Below, in pieces: positions 46,230 through 59,395 of a stretch of 64,000 nucleotides of DNA. Every line of letters begins with the position of its first letter. Positions within the stretch are counted from its first letter, which is position 1. The DNA is from Trematomus loennbergii (lineage: Eukaryota; Chordata; Actinopteri; Perciformes; Nototheniidae). The notes below the pieces were generated by a model that was not told the origin of the DNA, did no database searches, and worked only from the letters and a program-made list of their open reading frames with translations. The DNA lies in contig JAAOOA010000185.1 in NCBI GenBank assembly GCA_012861695.1, positions 406,501 to 470,500 on the forward strand, written 5' to 3'. The position numbers and the translations under genes are program-made.

Positions 46230-49086
46230 CTGGTCCTGATCTAAAAATGTTTGGTTTTTGTGACCAGTTGGACTCATTAAGGCCATTGTTTCCCTTCATA
46301 AGTGCAACTACGGAAGTGGATTGGAGTCTTTCAGAGCCTGTCACAGTTCCAGATCATACCAGTGTAAAGCTATATGTACATTAGTAATCATAGTTTTTCT
46401 ATGTCAAAAAAAGTATAAACAGCATGCAACAATATCAAAACTTGCTAAACATGCTCACTTTATTATATTTGTGTCGCAAAGGTCATGCCACAGTCTGATA
46501 AGCATAACTTGTTTAAGAATTCAAAATGCAGCCCCCACTTCAATCATAAAGCATTCCAAATATATATATCATGTGCAGTGCTCATTAGTAGCCGTCATCC
46601 CATGCAGTTTAAATATACTGGGACCACAGCAAGGCAGCGTTACACTGGTGAGTACATGTGAAAGGATTTCAGGAGCCTTTTGCTTCATTTACATTATTTT
46701 AGTGGTTTGAGTAAGAGTACTTTTTAGAAATTCTAACAATGTATTTTTGAAAATGTATGAAACTAAAAAAAGTCTCCACACCTGTTAAGTAACAAACTAA
46801 CTTTCTACAAATAAATTCAAGATGTTTTTTAAGATAGAACCATGTTCTGAAGCCACTGTGGCCTCAGGATGCTTCCGACACAACATTCAATAGCTTTAGC
46901 CAACGAGCTGCTGGGTCAGGTGAGGCTGCAGCAGCTCTGTGCCCTGATGTGAGCTATCATCTGTCTTTTGGAGTATGTGGTGTTCTAAGGCTCTGTGCCT
47001 GTTAGCATGTTAGCCTAGCTCCTGCTGGGTGACAGACCCTGCAGTTTGTGATGGACTCTTACCGCTGATGCACTGGCAGAAAGAACATAATTGCGAGGCC
47101 TGGTCTCCTGAAAAGCAGGTGCAGCCTACAAACAAGAGCAGGGAGGAGGAGACACATGTTGGCACAGTCATGCATTACAATCATAAAGCAGAACAACAAA
47201 AACAGTTAGCAAAAGCAAAGCTGGATCATTTATTAATTGCTGTTAAAGCATAAACAGTTAGAATGCTTTAGTAAGTTTTGCTTTAACTTGAATAAAATGA
47301 TCCTGTGAGGATAATAAGTTAATTTGAAGCAGACTCGGTGTCAGGGTTGGGGAAAATAGGACCCAAATGCAGTAAAAGGACTAAAAGGTCAGGTAACAAA
47401 AAGCGAGCTTTATTTCCCAAAGCTGAATGACAAAAGAAAACAAGGAACAACTTAACATACCAAAACCGGGGGAGTACGAGGAAGGATCAGGACAAAAAAC
47501 CTCAGTAACAAACATGGAGCGTGACAGGTAGCATGGACAAGAGCAAAGAGACTAACAGGTATCATAGACGAGAAACGACGACGAACAGACATGGAGCACA
47601 GGGGAAGACAAGACAATGCGAAAAAAGCACTGAAATCTCACTTTTTTGTATTTTCACAAATAGAATAAGGTTTCACAAATCTAAACTGTGTTATAAAGAA
47701 TGTTTAGACCCTCTGGGATAATCCAGTCCAGATTTGATGAGTCTAGGTATAGTGGTTTTAGATCAGGACCTGGTCTAATGTGGTCTAGATGTAAAAAAAG
47801 CACTGAAATCTCCCTTTTTTGTATTTTCACAAATAGAATTAAGGTTTCACAAATCTAAAACTGTGTTATAAAGAATGTTTAGCCTCTCTGGGATAATCCA
47901 GTCCAAATAAATCGGCTATGCAGCGATTTAAGAGGTTCAAACACGGAGGATTGTTCGCTCAGCGCTGTAAATTAAATTTCCCCTTAACTGCCGAATCGGA
48001 AGCTCTGAATCGGAAGCCAACTTCAGCGTTGTTGGTAAGACCACAATTGTAATGAACATGGGATCTTACTAAGGCGTTGTGCACACGGGAACGTTTGCGT
48101 TTATGCACAGTATTCGTATTCAAAAAAGTCTTCCGTTCACATGCATTCGTTTCATTTAACGTGTCTGTTCAAACGAGGCCGCTGGAAACGCTGTAGTACA
48201 TATGCCGGGACTGTAAGTGGCGCTGTAACTTCCGCCACAAAATACACCAAAAGCAACGAAGAAGACTCCGTAGAAGCCCCGCAGCAATGTTGCCATGACT
48301 ACCCTTCTGTTTATGCCCCGCGGTGTATTTAGCAACATGTAGTTCATGTAATTCTCCATGTCCACTTGTTGCTGATGGTTGTGGTAGAGGAGCTGTAGAT
48401 TTTGCACTAATATCTGTAGCATGGTCAGTAGCAGTAGCACTTGCAGTAGCTACTGACAGGAGGAAGTGTGTGTGGCGATTGCTGGTATTCAGCGGGATAT
48501 AGTCATTTCCTCAGCATATGGATAAATGCAACGGGGAAGTTAACTGAAAGAAACCAAATCTGTGGATATTGCATCGAGCGACCAAGAAGCACGTCTCCGT
48601 GGAGAGGACGCGCTCAGAAAGAGAGATATTCTCTACAAACACCGGTGAGATCGCTCCTCTGGGACACGCCGGACACAAACATTTATCTTTTTGCCGCCGA
48701 CGGGCGCAGGAGCAATGAACAATAATGGCCTGGATTAGGCAGTAAAGACAATTTTGGTGTATCGCAGAGCGGACTGTTTAATTTTGTTTGTGTTGTTTGG
48801 CTGGAAAATTGTCAATATAATGGATCAATGCATGAAATCTGACTCTGTTTATTTTGTTTAAGGAGTATATTGGGCGTTAACAATTCTGGTTTGCCTTTTA
48901 AAATATTATTTCATTCAAGAACCCCTTGTGCGTTTAATTAACACAGCTATTTTTGATAGTTGATCGTTACAGATGCTACAGCAGTGAGCAGGAGAGGTGG
49001 GGCTATCGTTATTTTTTCAGGAAATATTCGTATAGAGGTGATTACACGGACTCGGTTGACCCCCCAGAGCGTTTCGTTTGCAAATC

Positions 49087-49502
49087 TATCTTTTAAACAC
49101 GTATGAGACTAAGAAAACAATTTAAAAGAGTAAAAGGTAATCAGAGTATAAGACAATATATATGATGATGATGATTATATGATACTTTGACAACACTGCT
49201 TTAAAAAGACAAACCGCAGTAACTACAGTGAAGTTGAGAAAGAAAGGGTTATAAGTGAACGGCTGCTGACCAAAGTGTATAACAGATAAATAAGTTGTAC
49301 AATGTAAATGTCGTGCCCTTACAGACTACACAAAAAGAGACCACCCAAACAATCTGAGCTAGGCTAGTTAGCTGTTAGCAGGCCTGGGCTAACTGCTGTT
49401 CCGGTTCTTTGTCTCATGTTTACTGAGGCGTTGTGTCTCTGTAGTGCACTCACCAGTGTTTGCAGAGGTTCTGCTGTGTTGTTGAGAAGAAGCTGCTGGA
49501 TT
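49087..49502 (-). other. Intron start and truncated exon 1 of TRIM copy 4
   Basis: Begins at the deletion junction (CTATC|TTTTAAAC). The donor CACTG|GTGAGTGC is at 49454|49453 on the minus strand, and exon 1 is cut at 49502 by block G. No ISRE is present. Confidence 0.6.
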
Positions 49503-51597
49503 ATATATGAATAATAACAAATAACTAAAAACCTAAAATAATTTGTATTTATCATTCTTTCTGTATCAGAGGCTCGCGGCTAGCATGGCATCAAAGCTGT
49601 ATCATGGCTACCTCCTTAACTAGCTAGCTAGCTAGCTTCAAATCAAATGTCTACCCCTGCCGTACATACTGATTTTATTTTTACACAAGCCGACGTACCT
49701 CTGGATTTGGCTCTCCGTTTCCTTCCCGTTGCATCTGAAGGCTTGGACCTCTTCATAATGATAATATTGTTGCCTCTTGTTGTTGCGATCGTTGCGATCT
49801 CCGACACTTTCAGCTGGAGCTGCCGCGTCACTTTGGCTGTGAGCCGCGGTCCGTGGGTGCCTGATAAGCGACCATCCCCCACTTTCATCACTTTTACCCC
49901 GGGATTCCATTGGATCCGTCTGCGTCGCGTCACGGCTGCGTCGCGGTTTTTGTCCGACCTCCTCCAGCGTCATAACCCACCGGGCGCGTTTCAGAAGCGT
50001 TTCAGAAGCAGAGCATCTTGCATGCCGGCTCGCAGTTTTTGTTGATTTGGGCATATTTCCTGGACAGGCTAATTTGTGCAGACAAAGTTAATAATAATTG
50101 TAATATTCCAGTTATAAACGACATGAATCAAAGATGTGTTGCTGTATTTTAGTGGTAAAAAAATGCATTCATCATCATAATTATTCTACATATATCATTT
50201 GCACAGTGCCTGTAAACCGGAGGAGAACGCTGGCATTTCTCCTCCTTGAAAGACTACGGAGGGATAGGGTCTGCAAATTAGTTTATTTTGGGGATTGACT
50301 GGATGCTCTGACCGGTCCACTTCCTGCCCGGCGCTATGCAACGCCTCGCGTCGCGTAGAAAATAGACTTCAAGGTTCAAGGTTCTTTATTGTCAAACTAA
50401 CATAGCTACAGAGTAATTATGTCGTTGAAAATCTTACATCACAGGCTTCTCCAACAATGCAACACAATAATACAGATAAGCAGACAATATTAAAACAATA
50501 TTAAAATATACTATATTAAAAGTAATACAAAAAGAAAAATAGTTTCACGTTATCATGAAATTAATATCTATATCTTTTTTACTATACTTGCACTGCTTAC
50601 CGTTTTCATACTTTCTATATCTTAGCATATTCATACACACTGTTAATACTGTTCATACTGCTCATAGGCTACTGTGTATATCTGTACTCATAGCTGGTTA
50701 GACTTCCAGAGAAAAGTACTTCAAACTGCACTGGAGTGCAACTATCTGGAACTATATCAAAGACAAATACACACCCGAGGCCGATAAAGATTGTGTCGCT
50801 GTTTTCGCAAGAAATCTGAAGTGGAGCGTGACAAAATTGTTCACTTTTCATTGTTCAGAATCAACAATCATTAATCTGATTTTCCAAGGTATAAGATCTG
50901 AGTACTTCTACTTTTACCCAAGTACAAGACCTGAGTACTTCAAGAACATATATTATGCAACACTTATTTTATCACTGAGTTGACCCTGTATTTGCATGGC
51001 CTAATACCATAATGATTGTCTCCCCTTAGACAACATAACCATCTCAAGTTATTCACTCACAGTATGAGGGGTTTGTAGCCCCACAGTTAGCTGCAGTCTA
51101 ACGGTTCAAGTTCAAGGTTCAAGGTTCTTTATTGTCAAACTGACATAGCTACAGAGTAATTATGTTGTTGAAAATCTTATGTCACAGGCTTCTCCAACAA
51201 TGCAACATAATAACAATACAGATAGCAAGAGCAATACAAAAAGAAAAATAGTTATAAAATAAAGTGAGCATGTGGAATAGTGCAGTTCGAGTCTATATAC
51301 AAGTTATTGGAATGACATATATTAGATAGTAGATACATATTACTGAGTAGCAGATGAATGTTTTGAAGTTGTTTCAACAGTTCAATTGTATCTGTACTCA
51401 TAGCTGGTTAGACTTCCAGAGAAAAGTACTTCAAACTGCACTGGAGTGCAACTATCTGGAACTATATCAAAGACAAATACACACGCGAGGCCGATAAAGA
51501 TTGTGTCTCTGTTTTCGCAAGAAATCTGAAGTGGAGCGTGACAAAATTGTTCACTTTTCATTGTTCAGAATCAACAATCATTCATCTGATTTTCCAA

Positions 51598-51717
51598 GGT
51601 ACAAGATCTGAGTACTTCTACTTTTACCAAGTACAAGACCTGAGTACTTCTACTTTTACCCAAGTACAAGACCTGAGTACTTCTACTTTTACTCAAGTAC
51701 AAGACCTGAGTACTTCT
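51598..51717. repeat. 33-base minisatellite, four units
   Basis: The unit contains CAAGTACAAGACCTGAGTAC followed by TTCTACTTTTACC. The paralogous arrays have two units (about 3400-3455) and three (about 36915-37005). Confidence 0.75.
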
Positions 51718-51827
51718 CCCACCTCCGGTCTCTTCTAACTCTCAGCACGAAAGCTAATAAGCGAATTACAAAGTGTTTAATTCGCCTGTATTTCCACGCC
51801 CCCTAAAACATCGTTTTGTTTCCCCAG

Positions 51828-51871
51828 ACGAAGACGAGGATTTCGAAGACGACGACGAGTGGGACGACTAG
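51828..51871 (+). pseudogene. Acidic last exon candidate, third copy
   Basis: Same acceptor, peptide and stop as at 37109-37152. Confidence 0.35.
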
Positions 51872-52762
51872 TGAAGAAATCTGTCCTCTACACCGACCGC
51901 TGACACTAAAATATGGTCTGGTTGGTTGTTTTTGTTGTGGCATCTTTTCGTTATTTCCTGCAGGAGGAAACATCTCCAGCGCTCTGGTCCCTATTTCAAA
52001 TATCAAAAAAAAAGATGGATATAATTCATCCTCTTCCCTCCAGTTAACAAACTATCATTTTATGCAATGCGACTGTACATGCCTCCTCATGGAGAATCAT
52101 TTAAAAAAAAAAAAAAGAAGCAAATAATAAATAAACCAAATGTGGCATTTGCAAGCAGCTTGTGGTTCGGCGATGCCTGAGATCCTCCGTGGGTAAACGG
52201 AAAAAATAAATAGCCGACGCTCGTTTTAACTGTTCGAGTTTTTACCGTCCTCCAGCGAGGCTGAAAGCTGCATCGAATGCCGAGATGCTGACAGTGAGCC
52301 TGTGAAAAGGGTTGGGAGGGGGAGGGCAATGAAAATACTAAATTGTATACTTAAATAAATGTTAATATTTACAGAGAAATGTGTGTCTTGTTATTTGTTA
52401 AAGTGGTTCTACTTCAGAGGGGATGAAGAGTCCTTGAGTCCAGTTTGGTGCTAAAATCAACATTCATTTTATGTTTCTGTAAAGAGACATTTTACACAGG
52501 TATCGACCCAGAACTGGCCCCCATTAAAGTCAGCGTTAATTATTTTCAATGTGTGTCGGCTGTTTAAAACCATGAGGAAACAGTAGGTAGTTGCAGGGAA
52601 GCTTAACACAACATGACTACAGGTCTAGTTGAATACTCGATGCTGATTGGTCAATTTGGAACATTCTGTGGTCTGCTCTGTATCACTAGTAGACCAGACG
52701 TTCTTGAGTATGTCTTTTTTTCTTTCGTCGGGAACAGATCCTCTGACAATAATAGTTTATAG

Positions 52763-53509
52763 TAGTTTGTGGGAGAGTGTAGCCTTTGCAACAGAAACCT
52801 ATACAACACACTGCAGGGAAGGCAAAACCCAAAGAGCATAATAGGGTCTCCATGAAGTTTGTCATTTCAGAATGAGCTTGAAACTAAAAAACAGGCAAAA
52901 AAACGCATTAAAGACAATCTAGATACTATCACTAATTACACTTAGATCTCATTGTGCTCCTTTGTTCCTGTAAACTGTTTCAGCAGACTGTCCAGTTATT
53001 ATACACAGCGACATGATCATACACTACCTACCATCTCAGATTTAAAAGGGTATTTGAGTTCTCTGAGAATAGCTGATGGGGTTTTTAATCAGATGTTGTC
53101 ATAAACACATGAACTGCTTTTTTTACTTGATTCCAAATAAATACAATAAAGTTTAATCAGAATGTATTTTTATTTCTTAAAAGAAAACAATTCAAAAACC
53201 TTTGTGTTTTTCAAAAAATGCTGTTTTGCTAAATATTATTAAAGGATAAGACAAATACTGTTGTCTCTGAAACATAGACATTCATGAAAGTACAAGTCGT
53301 ACGTTGGCTTTTACAGTCCTGAAGGAAGTTGATACAGTTTGAAAGATTTTAAGAGATCATTTGAATCAAAGAAAAACATTAACAGAAAAGAAAATATACT
53401 TTTAATAAAAATCTGATATAACAATGTATAGAGGGGGCATCCCCCCAAAAGACATATATTTATCACATGAAATGATAGCGAACCCCGTGTGAAACATCAA
53501 ATGGTTGTT
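52763..53509 (-). other. 3' flank of TRIM copy 5
   Basis: Collinear with the other TRIM 3' flanks and closest to copy 1 in its indels (for example GAAAACAATTCAAAAAC near 53183). No other gene is seen. Confidence 0.45.
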
Positions 53510-55150
53510 CTACTCAGTGTGATTGACAGGAGAGATGATCAGAGGGGCAGAATTTTTACCACCATCATTATGACCAGGACTAAATAATGGGTAGAGTTTC
53601 TCTTTGAAGCAGCAGCCAGTGAAGGAGTAGATCAGAGCTGCAGCATCAACATCATAAAAGGAGACCAGACCCTCCTCATAATCCACAAACACCCCCACCT
53701 TCTGAGGCTGAGACTTCAGAGAGAGACGGACTGCAGGACCAGCACAAGCTATGTACTCATTTTCATTCCTCAACACTATCGTCCAGTTACCTTTCTGAGG
53801 AGACGTTGTGATCTTTCCCTTCCTGTTGATCGACTCTCTGGCCACTCCTAAATACCACTCAGTCTTTCCTTTAACCTGAACCTCATAATAACATCTTCCT
53901 GAAGAGAAACTCTGCTTTGCTAAACACAAGCACTAGAATCAAATCTCTCTGGTTGTCTGGGAGATTCTTCTTCACATCACCAAGTTTAACTTGTTTTCCA
54001 TCATCAGACAGGATGAGTGCAGGATGTGCTGTATCAGGATCAAGAGTCACCTCCACCTCATACTGCTGGACCCTCTTCAGCTCCACCTCAGGGAGCAGCT
54101 TCTTCATCTGTTTACTGAGCGTCTCCTCCAGCTGAGTCACAGCTCTCCTCACAGTCCCCTCATATGAAGGGACGGACCCTGACTTCTGTCCAGTTCTTGG
54201 TGGGTGGAGCAGCGTTCAGGGACGTGAAGCTTTGGAGGAGGTGGAGCTGGTCTTCAGAGCGTGACAGCTGCTCCACCTCAGAGCTTCTCTTCTTCAGCTC
54301 AGAGATCTCCTGTCCAGCTCTTTGATGAAGCCTTCAGCCTGTTCCTCTGTCTCTCTCTGCTTCTCTTTGATGGTGTCGATGAGCTCGGCCTGGCTTCTCT
54401 CAACAGACTCCTTCAGAGCGGTGAAGACCTGAACACCATCTGCTATCTCTCTGTCTGCTCCTTCCTTACTGAGCTCCACTGAGCGATTCATCTCCTGAAT
54501 CTTCAGTCGTCTCTTCTGGATCATCTTCTGAATTTCAGCCTCTGTCTTCCCCAGCTCAGCCTTCTTTCCTTCATATCCTTCTTTCAGAGGAACAACATCA
54601 TGTGTCTTGTGGTCTGAATAGGTGCAGAGCATGCAGACACACACCTGGTCGGTCTTACAGAACAGCTCCAGCAGTTTATCGTGCTTCACACACATCCTGC
54701 CTTCCAGGTTCTCCTCAGGGTCGATCAGCTGATGTCTCTTGAAGCCTGGCCTTGTCAGGTGAGGCTCCAGGTGAGTCTCACAGTAGGAGCCAGATACACC
54801 AGGCAGGACTTCAGGGCCTTCAGTCTGGTTCCAGTGCAGACGTCACAGGGAACTTCTCCTGGTTTGACAACGTGTTGCTCTGAGCTGCTGCTGCTGGCTT
54901 TCTGTTGAGCTGACTGTCTGAACTGAGCAGCCATCTCAGAGATGAAAGTGTTGACCTGCAGCTCAGGCTTTATGTTGAACACCTCTTTGCAGTTGGGACA
55001 CTGACTCGGGACATTTCTATCCCAGTGTTCAGAGATGCAGGCTTTACAGAAGTTGTGTCCACATGGTGTGCTGACTGGATCAGTGAACACATCCAGACAG
55101 ATGGAGCACAGAAACTGATCTTCAGTCAGCAGACAGCTGGCAGCAGACAT
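53510..55150 (-). pseudogene. TRIM copy 5: RING/B-box/coiled-coil/B30.2, four frame breaks
   Basis: ATG 55150 follows the acceptor TTCTTACAG by two bases; longer upstream frames run into an inserted transposon and are not real. RING and B-box 1 are readable. One base is lost near 54787 (inside B-box 1), one near 54313 (coiled coil), two near 54170 and one near 53925. From there SPRY is open to the stop at 53510 and matches copy 3 in its variable segment (TSPQKGNW). None of these breaks is shared with another copy. The intron holds a 1.46-kb element and exon 1 is disrupted. Confidence 0.78.
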
Positions 55151-55242
55151 GTCTGTAAGAACAAACAAGGTTTTAACTAAATGTAGTAGAGAATACGGTA
55201 TGCATACTGGATGTAAAAAGCTGACACTAAATTTCACTGCTT

Positions 55243-56706
55243 CAGTGTGAGAAAAGTTTTTAGAGAGTACTTGTCCATGGACAAGTGAGTTTGGCAATTT
55301 ACTTGTCCGAATACATTTTCACTTGTCCAGAATGGACAAAATTGGGGCCACTGGAATCTTCTTCTTCGCCAACGTATTTTACTTTTCCCCACGATTTTTA
55401 CGACACCGCTAACGTAAGTGAGCGGTAAGATTTTACTGCATCACACATAGGGTTGGGTATAGTTTGGATTTTAACGATTCCGGTTCTGCTTTTCGATTCC
55501 GGTTTATTTTCGGTTCTCGATTCCGGTTCTTTGAGAGGGTACAAATAAGTCCCATGACAAACTGGAGAGAAAACATATTTATGAAAACATTAAGTCAAAT
55601 CTGTATTCCTATTTAGAAATCACTTCATACTGTTTAATTTCTTACGGTTATTGAATACAATTATATAAAATAATCTCTGCATTGTTTAGTTAGTTCTATG
55701 TGGTGCAGTTTGAGAATGTACAATTGGCCCAGTCTCCTCTGATGTTACACTGCAACCTGCCTGTGAGACAGAGTCAACCACACATGTCCAACACATAGGC
55801 CTAATAATAATAATAATAATAATACATTATATTTATAGCCTATAGGCCTAGCGCTTTTCTACAACTCAAAGACGCTTGCATGCTTACACATGTCCTGCAA
55901 TACACATGCTGCAGCTGCCCAGCTGCTCACTGTTTGTAAAAGTAAATAAATACTATTTCATTTCAATAATGTATTTTCTATAGGCCTACCCTGCTTCATA
56001 AACAATACTGACATCCCTGTGCTCCTCCGAGTCTGGGGGTCGGGGGATGTGAGGACAGCGCGAGGACACAGACAGGGAGGCTGCTTTACTTCATAAAGGA
56101 AATGGCGGTCAATATTAACAAACATAGGAGCTAAACGCTTAATAACCTTCATTACGTGTTAAAGAAAGAACATAAGAAAGTTTGACAAAGATTAGGCTGT
56201 TAAACGGGCAGCGGGTCCGCTGTGTGTAGAAGAGAGAGGAGAGAGAGAGACGCTGAACTGCACCGTGCAACGATCAGATGATCCGGAGCAGAGAGAGAGA
56301 GCTGCGGTCCGCGGGGCTCGGCCTCCTGTCCTCACAACTCTTATTAATCCCGGTACCGGACAATTGTTATTTGTTCCTACTCGGAACCGAGTTCTGCTTC
56401 CCAACCCTGCCACTGTGCTACACTTCCCGCACTGCCCGCCCCCGTCTAACAGTACAGAAAGCGGCGAATGCATTTCCTTAGGAATCGACAAGCAGAACCG
56501 AAACTAACATTTCTAAACGAACAATGGCGGACACGGACAATTTGCGAATGAGTTCTGCATTTGTAAACTGAGTTTATCAATAATTTGTCAATAAATGAGG
56601 GCTAAAAACGTCACTTGTCCGCTGGACAAGTCAATTGAAAGGTCTACTTGTCCGACATTGTAAATAACACGTCCCGGCGGTGGGACGGGTACTTTTTCGC
56701 ACACTG
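55243..56706. mobile_element. 1.46-kb DNA element with 5-base target duplication, copy 2, in the TRIM copy 5 intron
   Basis: Same family as 44197-45636. TGCTT is duplicated at 55238-55242 and 56707-56711. The intron sequence continues across the site as in the other copies. An ATAAT/TAA microsatellite inside (near 55803) is longer than in copy 1. It lies about 90 bases upstream of the coding-exon acceptor. Confidence 0.8.
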
Positions 56707-57830
56707 TGCTTGCTTTAAAAGTTAAATACTATCCTTAATGTGTTAAACATGTAGATCGTTTTACAGTTTGATGAAATGTGCTGCTATAACTCTGTGGCCC
56801 ATAAACAACACATGACCACTGTTTGTTCTGTCACAGTAAAGTCTATGGACTCATTAAACGGACACTGCATGTCGCAATGCTCTCAATTACATTATTTGAA
56901 AAGCCTAATCCATCAGAATATATGTAATCATAGCCTCTGATCCCTGCCTGCTACCAGTCATTCAATGACTGAAGCATGTGGCTATTAGCTGCTTGTTAGT
57001 TATTCAAAGAGAAGGACCACATGGATGTTAGCCTCTGCAGACCATTTACATGCACAGAAACCTATAGAAACACTACAGGAAAGGGAAAACCCCTAAAAGC
57101 ATAAGAGGGCTTCTTAAAAAATCTCCCTGAGAGGAATTCCTGAGGTTTTGAGTTTATACCTGATGTTGAAACATTGTCAATTATCAGCTTTTGTTATATT
57201 TAACAAAGTAATAAAGAAAGTAAAATACGATCTAAAATGCAGGAACAGAGCAACTTCATCCTCAGAGGATAAAGAGGGTCTGCACCCCGAACACAGCTCA
57301 CATTCCCACTATGTAGAAGAAAGAAAACAGTCTACTAATCCTACCCATACATTCTGTTAGACATTATCTAAACATTCCCACCACCACACCATAAAACCTC
57401 CCAGTCCTTAGCCATTTGCAAATCCACCTTTTGCCCTCTGAAATGTAAAACCTAAAGACATATAATATATATATATTTATATCTGTTAAAGAAATATAAC
57501 TAAAAATGCAATTTAATAGAGCAAAGGCAATCAGAGTATAAGATATGATGATGAATGATTATATGATACTTTGACACAACACTGCTTTTCAAAGACAGAC
57601 AGCAGTAACTAGAGTGAAGTTGAGAAAGAAAGGGTTATAAGTTAACGGCTGCTGACCAAAGTGTATAACAGTGAAATAAGTTGTACAATGTAAATGTCGT
57701 GCCCTTACAGACTACACAAAAAGAAACCACCCAAACAATCTGAGCTAGGCTAGTTAGCTGTTAGCACGCCTGGGCTAACTGCTGTTCCTGTTCTTTGTCT
57801 CATGTTTACTGAGGCGTTGTGTCTCTGTAG
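56707..57830 (-). other. Intron 1 of TRIM copy 5, remainder
   Basis: Matches the copy 2 intron best, including the segment near 56818-56883. The E site near 57456 is empty. No coding sequence. Confidence 0.5.
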
Positions 57831-58262
57831 CATACTTGCCAACCCTCCCGATTTTCGCGGGAGACTCCCGATTTCATTGCCCTCTCCCGGTTTCCTCCCG
57901 GGGTCATATTTCTCCCGCATTTCTCCCGATTTCTGACAAAATCAGATTTACTCAGGACTGTTTCCACTCGGACTTTAATACAGCTACACCATTGTTTGGT
58001 TTCCATGGTAGTGTAGCGCGCGCAACTGAAAGTCTGAGAGGGTGAGGAAGATAGTCACAGCAAACAGAACAAGAATCGACAATTCTACCCTCTGCTCACT
58101 CCTTTCCACACATATGGTGCTACAGGCCGCAAGGCAGTGCACTTACAACTACAATAAGCATGTTAATGTTAATCTAATACAGCTCCGGCGATCCACTAGC
58201 ACCCCCCCGCGGTGGTTTTGGAAATGCTCCCGATTTCTGAGGTCTCAAGGTTGGCAAGTATG
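57831..58262. mobile_element. hAT-type MITE, 432 bases, next to the exon 1 donor of TRIM copy 5
   Basis: The ends CATACTTGCCAACC are inverted repeats. CTCTGTAG is duplicated at 57823-57830 and 58263-58270. The other units have one CTCTGTAG here. It lies about nine bases inside the intron from the donor. Tandem TCCCG-rich sub-repeats lie just inside the left end. No transposase frame. Confidence 0.85.
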
Positions 58263-58279
58263 CTCTGTAGTGCACTCAC

Positions 58280-58381
58280 CAGTGTTTGCAGAGGTTCTGC
58301 TGTGTTGTTGAGAAGAAGCTGCTGGATTCAGTTCTCTTCAGAGAAACAGAGACGCTGTCTGGACCGCAGCTCTGCTCTCAC
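58280..58381 (-). ncRNA. Exon 1 of TRIM copy 5, upstream side replaced
   Basis: The donor CACTG|GTGAGTGC is at 58280|58279 on the minus strand. The exon matches copies 1 and 2 to 58381, then a DNA element begins. The equivalent of 8151-8218, which contains the ISRE, is absent. Confidence 0.45.
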
Positions 58382-59336
58382 TTTCACACCAACGCAACTC
58401 CGGTTCAAGCTCCGTGCTAGAGCTTTTCTGGTTCAGAACCGGTTCTTCGGTTTAGCGCCGGCTCTTTTCACACCGCTCAGAGCCCGACTGGTGCTGCCGC
58501 TGCTGCGTCATGACGTCACAGTTTACGTCACTGAGTTTCTCCCCAACGCCGGAGCTCACCTCACAACAACAACGGGCCGGGGACTGCGTTGCTTTTAATC
58601 ATACGAAGCCAGATTAAATTAAATAACGACTTCTCCAACCTTATACTTTTCTCCAGAGTGCCGTGGTTCATTGTTTATTAATGTGCTTCAGCGGCATTTA
58701 CCGACCGCTGCAGTGCTGGCCGGCTGCTCTTCCACGAGTGTATTCTCCCGTTAGCTCCGGGTTAGCTCACACGGCTCTAAAGTATTCACTGTCTGACTGT
58801 CACACAAGCAGCTGATACATATCCCCAGTTCCCCTTAAGTGAATGTGTGTCAGTCTGAATTGACGCTGTTTGGCATCACAACGCTGTTATGAAAGTTTCT
58901 CTGGTATAACATGGGTGATGTTAGCATAGCAACCGAAGCTAAACTGACTACTTGCTAAGCCGTTTTCTACAGGCACATTTTACCGGCGTATTTTTCATTA
59001 TGATTCTACTTGTGATAGTCGGATATGACAACCTGTACAGCCCATGTATTAATTCCATCCGATAGCTGCTATAATAACAAACAAAACGTCTGCCTGCTCT
59101 CCACAATGATCAATAACACGAACGGATGGTCAAAGTAAGGTTTCCTGCACGCCTCGACGTAAGAGACGCCGCGTCATAGCTCCGAAGCTCTTGCCTCTGG
59201 ACCGACAATTTTTTGGAGCTGGAAGTGAACCGCATTCCGGAGCTATGACGCGCCGCCGCTGCGGTGTGAACAGGAAAAAACGGCGCTTTTCCAGCTCCAG
59301 CTCCAAGCAGGAGCTGGAAAAGCGCCGGTGTGAAAG
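58382..59336. mobile_element. DNA element of 0.95 kb replacing the TRIM copy 5 promoter
   Basis: The ends are TTTCACACC and GGTGTGAAA. An 18-base perfect hairpin lies at the right end (59281-59298 with 59310-59327). GAGCTATGACGC motifs repeat in both orientations near 59172 and 59240. No clean target duplication is seen, and about 70 bases of flanking promoter are lost, so it did not insert simply or was followed by a deletion. Confidence 0.6.
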
Positions 59337-59395
59337 GGGCATCATGAGTGAGGGTGTATCACTCTCTGGGGAGGACATTAACACAGCTTTGTAAC

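Larger units (their letters stand above)
42630..49086. mobile_element. Element E, second copy, internally deleted and lacking its right end
   Basis: The left end (CAGCGACGTGC) and target copy are the same as in the complete element, so the two derive from one insertion followed by duplication. Relative to the complete copy it lacks about 5.35 kb (junction near 48433). It also lacks about 356 bases containing the right end (junction near 49089). Both junctions share about three bases, as expected for microhomology-mediated deletion. It carries a different nested MITE. Without its right end it should be immobile. Confidence 0.65.
49503..52762. repeat. Block G, third copy (3.26 kb)
   Basis: Same composition as the second copy, including the 0.7-kb tandem duplication (segment starts at about 50681 and about 51389). 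CpG-rich stretch at about 49665-50050, possible first exon at 49756-49699 (minus), 33-base minisatellite with four units at about 51598-51717, acidic exon candidate at 51828-51871. Confidence 0.6.

Noticed and set aside
55151..55297. N-terminal extension of the TRIM frames (residues upstream of MSAASC)
   Set aside because: The upstream residues are translated intron: a splice acceptor lies two bases before the ATG in every copy, and in copy 5 the extension runs into an inserted transposon.
59191..59394. Basic frame KKRRFSSSSSKQELEKRR as a protein
   Set aside because: It is the translated hairpin at the end of a non-coding DNA element.
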